Source: Corallium rubrum (lineage: Eukaryota > Cnidaria > Anthozoa > Scleralcyonacea > Coralliidae). From it: a DNA stretch of 64,000 nt. The notes beneath the pieces were generated by a model, which was given only the letters and a program-made list of their open reading frames with translations, had not been told where the DNA came from and did no database searches. The stretch covers positions 35,663,628 to 35,727,627 of the forward strand of contig OZ035998.1 of assembly GCA_964035015.1 (NCBI GenBank), written 5' to 3'. Made by a program: the position numbers and the translations under genes. Of the stretch, positions 32,480-43,500 are shown in pieces; the first letter of the stretch is position 1; the number at the start of each line of letters is the position of its first letter.

Positions 32480-32888
32480 CTTGTGTCCGTCGTCCAATCT
32501 ACCTTGCAATCGTATGGTCTCCGCAATCTGTGAACTTATCAGACGCGTGGAACGGGTTCAACAGCGCCGGCGCGCTACCAAAGTAATTCTGGATCTTCCA
32601 TTCCAGTCATCAGTAACTTACAAACAACGACTGCTGACATTAAACCTACCTCCAGTTTCTTACTGGCACGAATACCTGGACTTAATCTTCTTCTTCAAAA
32701 TTATTGATAACATGGCTGTAATCGATTCCGAAATCTTACCTGCTCCGTACATTCCTGTCAGAACAACAAGAAACAGCTCGACTCCTGACATCTTACGGTT
32801 TCGCCCGCGAAAATGTAAAACTCTTACTTTCCAACGCTCCTATACTACACAATTTTAGAAGCAACCTCCTGTCCTACTACAAAGCAGC
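32480..32888 (+). pseudogene. LINE polyprotein C-terminal part, cut by an ATT repeat
   Basis: A plus-strand frame of about 130 aa reads a typical CR1/Jockey C-terminus: LIRRVERVQQRRRATKVILD, YKQRLLTLNLPPVSYWHEYL, then FFFKIIDNM and LRFRPRKCKTLTFQRSY. A shifted frame continues to a point where the ATT repeat begins at about 32889, so its 3' end is lost. It may be the downstream part of the LINE at 30520-31120, separated by later insertions. Confidence 0.75.
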
Positions 32889-32889
32889 A

Positions 32890-32936
<47 letters not shown>
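32889..32936 (+). repeat. (ATT)n microsatellite at the 3' end of the Dong-like element
   Basis: About 15 ATT units. On the minus strand this is an AAT tract directly following the retrotransposon 3' UTR. Confidence 0.95.
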
Positions 32937-35900
32937 GAAAGTTAATCTCTGCATATGCAGGAAGTTATGTAAGGCATCGAGCCACAGCCTATGGCCTGGG
33001 GTGCCTTAGACCTTATAATCTCTCCTTGGCACTGTTCTTATGTGTCCAGTACTTTTCGTAAAATTGTTCCCGAACCCAGCAAGCAAACACGCTGTAGGAT
33101 TTCCATGCTTGATGGCATTTCCAATATCTTCAGCCACTTTTCAAATCCCCTTGATATTGTCCCCAATGCACCTATAACTATCGGTATGATTTTAACCGAC
33201 CGGCAGTTCCAGATTCGCTTGATTTCGATTTTTAGATCATGGTAATTTTCCACTTTCTCTCTCTCCTTGTTTACAACTCTTGTATCAAAGGGGCAGGCGA
33301 TGTCGATAATCCAGCTGGATCTTTCTTCTTTATTTAGTAACAAGATATCGGGTTTATTGTGTTCAATATGGTGGTCCGTTTGGATCTTAAAATCCCACAA
33401 TAACTTGAACTTTTCCGAGTCACAGACTGGATCTGGCTTGTGATCATACCATTTTGCTGTTTTTGTAAACCCACATTTCTCACTTAGCTTCCAATGGATG
33501 ACCTGGGCTACCCTGTCATGTCTCCATAACTTATATTGTTTCTGTGCCAGGGCGGTACACTCTGCTAAAATATGACTTACTGTCTCCTCCCTCATTCCGC
33601 ACATTCTACATGTCGGAGATACGTTTTGGTTGTCGATACGTTTCTTCACACTGTTTGTCCGCAGTGCCTGATCCTGTGCAGCCATGAGGAACCCTTCACT
33701 TTCTCTCTTCAACTTCCCTCTCTTAAGCCATTCCCACGTTTTCTGGTCCCTAATTTCTTCAATGCCTCTTACAAATTGTCCATGGAGGGGCTTTTCACGG
33801 TACCTTTGGGCATGCTCTTCCGAATACGACACCTTATCTTTACCAGGATCTTTTTCTTTTAGTATTTCCTCTTTTTCCACAGCTTTCAACAACCTTTCCT
33901 GGGAGGCCTTAATGTACTTGCTTAGGTTATTTGCCTCGATATTCACACATTCCTCGATACTTATCATTCCACGCCCACCCTTTGATCTTTTAACATACAG
34001 CCGATCAACATCGGCCTGCGGATGTATAGTGTGCGATAAATGGTCATCAGTTTCCGTGTTTTCCGATCCATATGTTGCAGTTCTGCTTTGGTCCAATCAA
34101 TGATTCCAGCCCCGTATCGGACTATTGACACTGCTCTTGTATTTATCGCTTTTATTGTGTTGCCCCCATTGAGTTTGGATTTAAGTATAGTCTTTAATCT
34201 ACGGAAATATTCTTTCTGGACCTTCTCCTTCATTTCACCATGCTTTATATCGTCCGCCTCGAGCACTCCGAGGTATTTATATCCTTCGTTGTCCTCGATT
34301 TTCAGTGATCGTATCTTCTTATCGTCAGGGAGCTGGATTCCTTCACTTTGAATCACCTTTCCTCTCTTCATAATCAATGTTGCACATTTTGATATTCCAA
34401 ATTCCATTCGCATATCCTCAGACACAATTCTAACTGATTGAATTAGGGAATCCACTTGGTTTTCATTTTTTCCGTAGAGTTTGAGGTCGTCCATAAAAAG
34501 CAAATGGTTAACTATTCCACTACCACCTCCGAGGTCATATCCCATTTTTATTTTTCGTAGCACCAGAGTTAGCGGGATCAAGGAGAGTACAAATAACATC
34601 GGGGAAAGACTATCTCCCTGAAAGATTCCTCTATTTATATGTACTTCACCCAATACTGCTCTTCCTGCTGTTAACGTTGTCTTCCACTGGCACATACTGT
34701 TCTGAATTAGTTCAATTACATTTTGCGCTACACCAAATATCTTCATACAGTGGAGTATCCATGAGTGGGGTACCATATCAAATGCTTTTCTATAGTCCAC
34801 CCAAGCCATTGCGAGTCCTGTTTTCCTTCTTTTGCAGTTTCTGATAATTAATTTATCAATTAGCAGTTGGTCCTTTGTCCCCTTTGATTTTCGTCGACAC
34901 CCTTTCTGTTCCTCCGGAAGTAGATGCTTTTCTTCGAGATGTTCATACATCTTATCCGCCAGTACTCCTGTTAGCAACTTCCACATAATTGGTAAGCAGG
35001 TGATTGGTCTGAAATTGGTCACCTCACCTCTCTGATCTTTATCTTTCATTAGCAACACCGTTCTCCCCTTAGTCATCCAATCTGGTATCGAATTGTGTTG
35101 TAAGCACTCGTTCAATTGACTTGTAATTCTCTCTTTCAAGGATGTAAAATTCTTGATCCAATATCCTTGCAGGCCATCTGGACCTGGTGATTTCCAATTA
35201 GGCATTTTCCTTTGTTGCTTCTCAATCTCGTTTACAGTCAGTTCAATATTCTCTTGCTTTTCAACACTACTTAGATCATTCTCCAGTTCTTTCAGCCATT
35301 CTGCTTCACTATTATGTTCTGTGCTTTTCCCCCAGATGCTACCCCAGAAGTTTCTACTCTCGTCGGCATCGGGTATGATGTCATCCCTCTCCACTCCCTC
35401 GAGTTCTTCAAAAAGCCTTCTCTGGTTTGATTCGAACATTCTATTTTGGTTGTAGAATTTACCTCTATCCTCATATCTCTTCAATTTTGCAGCTTGTGCC
35501 GTCAGCCTCTGTTTCAGTTCCTCCAGCACTACCTGGTACCCTTTTCTGGAGATATTATATTTCTTCCTCAGTTGTTGTTTGATATCATTCCTTAAGAAAT
35601 TTCCTGATTTTATCCTGTCCAATCTACTAATATCTTGTCTGAGTTGTTTTATCTTTAGTTGTATCCTTCTCTTCCACCATGGTTCTTCTTTTTTCCCCGT
35701 TTGGTTCCTGATGCCCAACCTTCTACCAACAACAACCGCCGCTGCATTTAATAGCTTATTGGTGTCGGTTATTGTCTCTGTGTTTATAAAAGCAATAACT
35801 TCATTTACTTCTGCCTTAGCTGTTTTTAGTCTTGATCTTTCCACATTTCTTAAGTTCATAGGTTTCTGGGGATCTCCCTTTTCCATTTCTTCAAATATCA

Positions 35901-36784
35901 TTTCTAGTATGATAACCTTCTCATCACTTGAACCAGCATCCCTCATTCTCTCACGTATTTGGTCTAATTGATTGCTCTCTTCTCTCTGCCAATCTCTATT
36001 AGCATTTACCTCCTCATCCGACTGTTCCGTTGGAGGTGTCGACTCCCTTTCCGGTGCGTTACTTTGTGATCCCTCTTCATTCGATTCCACATTTTCTTCC
36101 CTAGTATTTTCTCGTTCGATTTTCCTCTTCAGTTCCTCAATTTCAACATCCGTTAACCATACATTTATTCGTATTGCTCTCGCTTGATCTGCCAGCCTTT
36201 GTTCCGTGACCTGAAACACTCCAATCTCCCTCCAAATCCCCAACATTCTTTTTCTATATCCTCTTTTGCTTGGGTCGCTTCTGATGTAACACTCCATAAC
36301 AATTTTATTAATTTCTTTGGTCCATCTTAACTTAGCAGTAGAAAAATTACAACCTGGTGCTGGCTGCTCTTCCCCAAACACCATGTCGGGCATGGAACTA
36401 GTATCATTAGTTCTAGTTCTATTCATGCCGTTTTCATTGTTATTATTATTATTCATCATCACATAATTATACCGTGAGCATGCACGGGAAAGATGTCCGT
36501 CCTACGTCGCCCGGCTCGTAGAATAAGGCTAATTCCTGTCACGGTTCGCCAATCCTTGACAGCTATCGCTAGCGACCACATTTCGCTGCGGCCATCCACT
36601 CCTCAGCACGATTAACACCTTGAGTTGCGAAGAGAGCGGGCTACTTTTAGTCTGACCTCTATCCGTCGACCTGTCTGGCTTGGGTGGCCCTACCAGGAGC
36701 TAAAAGCTCCCGCCAGCATAGCTCTCGAGATCATCGAGGTACACAAGCCCCACCACCACAACAAGGTAGCAGCCCAGGGGGGGA

Positions 36785-36786
<2 letters not shown>
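32937..36786 (-). mobile_element. R4/Dong-like non-LTR retrotransposon, nearly full length
   Basis: A single long coding region on the minus strand (36462-33038) lies between a 5' leader of about 320 bp and a 3' UTR of about 100 bp. Both outer borders are ATT/AAT repeats (32889-32936 and 36787-36957), consistent with insertion into an AAT tract. That target preference is known for Dong elements of the R4 clade, which use a C-terminal restriction-like endonuclease. The only evident coding defect is one frameshift near 34030. Confidence 0.85.
33038..36462 (-). pseudogene. R4/Dong-like polyprotein (RT + CCHC finger + restriction-like endonuclease), one frameshift
   Basis: Two overlapping frames (36462-33964, 832 aa; and 34096-33038, 352 aa) make one protein of about 1140 aa. 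Residues 40-120 resemble a Myb-like DNA-binding region (RLADQARAI). RT motifs follow: GPDGLQGYWIKNF, FRPITCLPIMWKLLTG, motif A VDYRKAFDMVPHSW, motif B GIFQGDSLSPMLFVLSLI, and motif C FMDDLKLYG (FMDD instead of YADD). After the frame change come a CCHC-like finger (CRMCGMREETVSHILAEC) and a PD-(D/E)XK-type endonuclease core (KPDILLLNKEERSSWIIDIA). The break is near 34030: the first frame goes off into YIRRPMLIG, while the family-like reading HPQADVDRLYVKRSKGGRG is in the other frame. A 2-bp TA gain could explain it. It is not translatable as one protein as it stands. Confidence 0.88.
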
Positions 36787-36850
<64 letters not shown>

Positions 36851-36883
36851 TATTATTATTATTATTGTTATTATTATATGTTA

Positions 36884-36938
<55 letters not shown>

Positions 36939-36957
36939 GTTATTATTATTATTATAA
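36787..36957 (+). repeat. (ATT)n microsatellite, 5' side of the Dong-like element
   Basis: About 57 ATT units with a few substitutions. It codes only for artificial poly-Leu or poly-Ile. Confidence 0.95.
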
Positions 36958-37124
36958 TTATTTACTTATTTACTTTGTTTACCTGGGCACCCTGCCACGT
37001 AATTGTAAATTTGTTACTGTGATTTAATAGTAAATTTACTTATTTATTAATTTATTATTATAAAAAATTAACTTTACTGAAATCTAATTACTAATTAATG
37101 TGGCAAACGTAATAAATTAAAAAA

Positions 37125-37195
37125 TAAATTAAATTATAATTAAATTATAATTAAATTATAATTAAATTATAATTAAATTATAATTAAATACTTGT
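37125..37195 (+). repeat. 12-bp tandem repeat AAATTATAATTA
   Basis: Five to six consecutive copies of a 12-bp AT unit, about 120 bp upstream of the gene B start codon. Confidence 0.9.
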
Positions 37196-37311
37196 TAATA
37201 AATTATAAGGTCACATGAGTGGTGATGTATCTTCAAAAGTTACAAAACGAACTGTTGATTTCACCTTGACACTATAAACACTAAAACAGAAGTTCTGTTA
37301 CAGAACTGACG

Positions 37312-37537
37312 ATGAATTCCTTGGAGAACGTAATACGGGATATAAGAAATAACTTGCCATTGAGGGTTTGCTTACTTGTAGTACCAGCTGAGCTTCTTGC
37401 CTTGACCTCGATGATTCTCGTTGGCGTGTGGATGTCACACTATCACGATGGATTCAAATGGCATCATGGAGATGGCAGAAAGTTTAACTTTCATCCATTA
37501 TTTATGACCATAGGATTTATTGGCTTGGCTCCGACAG
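37312..37537 (+). CDS. cytochrome b561 gene B, exon 1
   Basis: Encodes residues 1-75 and the first base of codon 76, including helix 1 and the first heme His (GRKFNFHPLFMTIG). The donor is CCGACAG/GTTAGC, phase 1. Confidence 0.93.
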
Positions 37538-40500
37538 GTTAGCGAACTTATTTGGTAAATTCTATAATATTGTGTAATTATCCAGCCATCCAGTATATTA
37601 ATTGGCCTGCGTGCAGAAAGGGGATACTTACTCGACGGAAAAATAATTATATACGTACCGATTAATTCAAATTATTCAATACTTTTATATTTACTATTTG
37701 CATCTGTACTCCTGTCAGTATATCCACAGGCATATCCATTATCCAATAGTTTCCAATTTTTTTTTATTCAGTGGCCAATCTGGGGATATATTTTCTTGTT
37801 CGTGCAGGTCGCACAGCACATTTTTGGGGGGACATATGACATATGTATTAAAATGTGGGGGCCCTGCAGCCCGCTAAGCTTACATTAAATCAAATTGTTA
37901 GGCCCATTTCAGACGGCGTAAATGTATTTTACCACGAGCCATAAATACAAATTGGTTCGACCATAGTTCCACCAAGGAACAGCATTTGATATATTCAAAC
38001 GCCGTATTTATTCAGGTCAAAGTGCTGTCATGTCCGTTCTGCGCATGTACGAAATTAATGTTTACATCTTCACACCGATGCTTTCTCTTCATTACTTGTA
38101 CCCAACACAAAAGATTTTCTGATGAATAGAAGAAATTTGAAGAGATATCTTCACCAAATCATGTAATAATTTTTAGCCATTTTGCACCAGCTTGTGATGG
38201 CTTGCAGTGACTTCCATTAGTTTGCACTAATTTGATCTTGTTCAAATTTCATCACAAGTTTCTTCAACTTGCAGAGCTTGAAAAACGTTTAAACACAAAA
38301 CACGTACATGTCGATGCAAGTCTTTCACTCTTTCATGCTCCATCATCATAGAAACCACCATGAGAACTACATGTAAGTGCAGAACTTGCAACGACTTGTG
38401 CCAACATTTGACTGGTAGCATTGCAAGTCATATTTGTAAGCTAACTTGTGATGACTTGCATTCTCGCTTGATTAGGGCTTTAAATGCATATTCATATTCA
38501 AATTGAGGGTAATACCAATACATATAGTGAGGAAGAATAATTTCAAATGAAGTCAAATCACTGCTGTAAAGAAAAGTTTTCTGACTGCCCCAACTGGGAA
38601 TCGAACCCAAGGTCTCTGGTTTTACGTACCAGCGCTCCACTGAGCTATTGGGACCCCCAGCTGAGGCAGTCAGAAATATCCATATATTATATATCGCACA
38701 CATTACCATAGCTCATTGGGGGATATCTAATCCACCTAAACGAAGAGTTAGGTATCTTTTTCCAGGATGAAATCAGCTTGACCCAAGCCATGGTAGTTAT
38801 TAAATATTCAGTTGTCCTCCAGCAGCGTGTGTATGTGAGGAAGAATAATTTCAAATGAAGTCGAATCACTGCTGTAGAGAAAAGTTTTCTGACTGCCCCA
38901 ACTGGGAATCGAACCCAAGGTCTCTGGTTTCACGTACCAGTGCTCTACCACTGAGCTATTGGGACTCCCGGCTGAGGCAGTCAGAAATATCCACTCATCG
39001 GGTATGTCTAATCCACCTAAACAAAGAGTTAGGTATCTTTTTCCAGGACGAAGTCAGCTTGATCCAAGCCATGGTAAGTTATTACATATTCAGTTGTCCT
39101 TCAGCAGCGTGTGTATATGAGGAAGCTTAATTTCAAATGAAGTCGAATCACTGCTGTAGAGAAAAGCTGACTCAGCTGAGGCTGACTGCCTCAGCCGGGG
39201 GTGCCAATAACTCAGTGGTAGAGTGCTGGTACGTGAAACCAGAGACCTTGGGTTCGATTCCTGGTTGGGGCAGTCAGAAAACTTTTCTCTACAGCAGTGA
39301 TTCGACTTCATTTTAAATTATTCTTCCTCACGCACATACACACACTGCTGAAGGACAACTGAATATTTAATACCAATACACATAGTTTTAAATATGCATT
39401 AGGGGGTGTTTATATAGAAGAGGGCTAGCCCTAGTAAGAGGGCTGGATTTAATCTCACATTGGCTTGTTTACTAATGCACATTTTACAGTTGGCAACACA
39501 CCGTTTGTTGTTTGGTGTCCAAATAAAGCAGGGGTGGTGACATGACATTACATGTACGGGCACGTTACATATACAGGCACGTTATATATATGGGCATGTT
39601 ATATATATATGGGCAGCATACAGGAACCAGGGGGTGGTATCCTAATGTTACATATACGGGCACGTTATCCTAAGAGGGGAGAGGACCCACTTAGCATTTC
39701 CTGTGGGAGGTATGGATCTTTTCTGGATTGTATACATTGTCTGAAACAGTCCAATTATAAATTTCCTCCAATTTTTCTAATCTTTCCCTAACAATTCAGG
39801 GTGGGGGCAGATGTGAGCCAGCTATTAACAGTGCCGGGGGACCTGCCCACACTTGATCCACCCCTGTTTGCCAGTGTCAGAAGGATGAATGATGCCCAGT
39901 TACTCAGGTGTGGAGATAGATCTCATATGTTCCAGGAAGCTAAAGCGATGTGGTTTCATCCCTCAACCAGTTTCATCCCTTAACACAGTACTTGGCAAAT
40001 TTCTTTTACTTGTATACTATTATAGTCAAACCAGATGTTCTCTTATGTACAACTTTCCAATATTGATAGTAGCATAGATATCATATAAATACTAGATGGG
40101 GCATCCAATCCTAATTTCAGCCAACCACAGGTAACCAATTGAAGGCTGCCATCTTGGATAAATTGGTTGGCAAAACAACGATGCCCGGATGAAATTTCTT
40201 GGTTCCAGGCCTTTTTTCTGTATCCGAAGCTAATTTTACATTTCTTGTTTATCTCGCCACATTTGTTTATGGAAAAAGAAGGTGGAAAACTTACGAACTA
40301 CGTATTGTTAAAATACATCGTGTACGTATGTTGTCACAAATTTCATAAGCTTTTGTTTCATATATAGTTGAAGTTTCTTCGTTATCTGTAACGTTTTAAA
40401 ACGTCCAAAATGTTCACGCCTTTGTTTGTCAAATGATGAGAAATGGCAGGAGAGATGGACTTATCACAAGTGCTTGTTTTTAAAATACTTATCGCACAAC

Positions 40501-43500
40501 CTTGAGCAATATATCAAACAGAACATATTGTAAAATGCAATTTCTGGTAGAACTTTTAAGTTCTTATCTGAACCAGATGTGTTCTAAAATTGTGAAAACA
40601 TTTGTCATTTTGATCTGGCCTGGGTGAAGTTGGTCAATGCGGGAAGCAGTTTGTTTTGTCTTTTGCAGTTTTGGTGTTTGCTTTCATCTATAACTTTTGG
40701 AATACTTTAGGTATGAACTTTAGATATATCTTAAACGAAATCTAATTCAAATGTGAAGGTGTGGAAAAGTGTCTAGCTTTTTAGTTGAAGCAGAAGAAGT
40801 TTTAGTTGCGAATTAATTGCCAAAACTGCAAAAGACAAAACAAACGGCTTCCCACATTACCAACTTCACCCAGGCCAGATCAAAATGACAAATGTTTTCA
40901 CAATTTTAGAACACTTCTGGTTCAGATAAGAACTTAAAAGTTCTACCAGAAATTGAATTTTACAATATGTTCTGTCTGATATATTGCTCAAGGTTGTGCG
41001 ATAAGTATTTTAAAAACAATAGCCAAAATTCTAAGCACTTGTGATAAGTCCATTTCTCATCATTTGTCGAACAAAGGTGTGAGCATTTTGAACGTTTTAA
41101 AACGCTACAGATAACGAAGAAGCTTCAACTATATATGAAAGAAAAGCTTATGAAATTTGTGACAACATACGTGCACGATGTATTTTAACAATACGCAGTT
41201 CGTGAGTTTTCCACCTTCTTTTTCCATAAACAAATGTGGCGAGATAAACAAGAAATGTAAAATTAGCTTCGGATACAGAAAAAAGGCCTGGAACCAAGAA
41301 ATTTCATCCGGGCATCATTGTTTTGCCAACCAATTTATCCAAGATGGCAGCCTTCAATGGACCTTATGCATTAAAGCAAAGCATGCTGGGAGTTTAGTTA
41401 CACAAATAAATTTTGGAAGATGGCAACCGCTTCCTTCGAATAGGAGCGGTGAAGCATTTAGTTAAATTTGTAGATGATTTTTTTCTTCTGAAGATTTAAT
41501 AAAGGTTTTTATCTATTCTAAGTGGTTTGCTTTGTGTTTTGGGGGAATTGTGGATGTGGAACTGCCATATTTTTCAAAATACTCATCATTGCGACGAAGA
41601 GATAATTTCGTTCGATGAAGAAGGCTCTGATAACTATTTGAGATTTTACACATCTGAAAGGTAGGTACTTACATAGATTTCTTTTGAGGTAACTAAGTCC
41701 ACAGTCATTCGCTATTCCTAACTGCTAGAACTGCAATCGGCTTCTATCTGACTCTTCTGGGTTCAAAAATCCTGTTTCAACTACCACATCTCTTCACGCA
41801 TCAAGACTCAAGAGTTCTATTTCTAAACCAATTTAAAACATTGAAGTCTTTGGCGCGAAAACAACCGGTTTGATCAACTTAATTTTTTCGCTTTTTCCTC
41901 TCTTTCGTAAACGTCGAAGTATTTTCAGCTTTGTGTGCGATTTTTTGCTTTGTTTTCTTCTTCGATAATCTATAGTCAGCGATGAACACTTCTGACTACT
42001 TGTAAACACGAAGTGTGCTCAACCTGGATTGAATTTTCGTCTGGCTTTTTATTCATTTTGTTGGAAATGGAGAAAGAAGAATGTGGACGGGAGTGGACAA
42101 TTTACCACTATTCACCCATGCATGAGTTCATATTGAAGCAACATTTGATAACAGACATCACTGGTAAACATGGAAAACCACCAAATGCTCACTTGTAAGC
42201 ACATGCAAGAAGTCTGGCTACCAAGAAACTGGTAACACAAGTAAAAGTTAAAGCCAATATTATGAAAGGCAAAGAATGCTATTTTCTTGTAAAAGGCACT
42301 GTCCATAGAAACTGAAGTCACTGGATAGATGTACCAACAACAGGATCAATGCTTCCATGAAGAAAACACAATATGTTTAATATGTTCACTTAAGTACTCC
42401 AGGAAACAGTGAAGGTTTCACTCACTGGCAACTTGTTCATTCATGCAAGGCAGGTCTAGGTGGTTGCTGCAAACATGTAGCTGCTTTAATATTTCAACTG
42501 CTCGACTTCATACAGCTTGAGGCAACAGAAGTCCCCTGATGATTTATTTACAGTAACATGCACTCAGCTGCTACAACAATGTCATGTCCCCAACAAAGAA
42601 GAACTTAAAACTGCAGTACTATTTGATCATTAAATTTAGTTAAGCAACAGCACAGCACTAAGACATGTCAATGATTCAGACATAAAAAAAATAAAAGATT
42701 GTTTGACCAAAGCTGGAACATCTAAATATTTTGAAGGACTGCTTGAATCAAATAAATGTCAACCATGTGACTGCAGTGGTTTTTTCAAGGGTATGCCATC
42801 AAAAAAGAAATTTACTGGCCAAAAGCAGATTAAAAGCTAGTCAGCTGTTTAATGTTCAAATTAGGAATACAATTTTGCAAAACATACAACACTGTACTTT
42901 CACTGACAGCACTAAATATTTACCAAACCCTGATCCCATTTGTTAAAGAGAAACTATATGCTTCAAAAGAAAATTGAAGGACATTGAAATAATGTCCAAA
43001 AGCAGTCTTGGGTTTAAGGAAAGAAGACTAATGTATGTTTAACTGCTTCAAATTTTGGCCTCGTGATGAACAGACAACAAAGCATCTACCCGAAGTCTAT
43101 ACTCAACAAGAAGTTCTTTAAGAACAATAAATTTGTCAGCTATGGGTCCTGCATCATGTCTTTAGGGGGAAGACAATCAACAAATTGCAGTGTTGATATA
43201 TGTAGAAAAAGTAATACTAAGGTGAAGGCAAATCTATTAATGCATGCACCGTGTGGATTTTTAGTAAATAATTATTTAGAAACACCATGGCTATTTGCAA
43301 GTCCAGATTGCTTTTTATTTGACCCTTCTGAAAGTTTAAATCCATGTGGTATAGCAGTAGGGGAGGTAGCCTGCATAGCAAGCGTTGCTTAGTAGTCTGG
43401 GTACAAAGGTGGAGGAAATGCTTGTGGACAGACCCCGGTGTTTGGAAAAACCTTGGTCACCCACAAATGGGGGCTTCTGATTGGTGTGGCTCGAGTCATA

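Noticed and set aside
33572..36187. Several long plus-strand frames, rich in Ser and Phe
   Set aside because: They are antisense shadows of the Dong-like polyprotein, which has clear RT and endonuclease motifs on the minus strand.
36784..37022. Poly-Ile and poly-Leu frames
   Set aside because: Translation of the (ATT)n microsatellite.
38580..38660. Possible functional tRNA on the minus strand with a GTA or GTG anticodon
   Set aside because: No matching acceptor stem, a non-T base at position 33, and the same head recurs with a shared SINE body.
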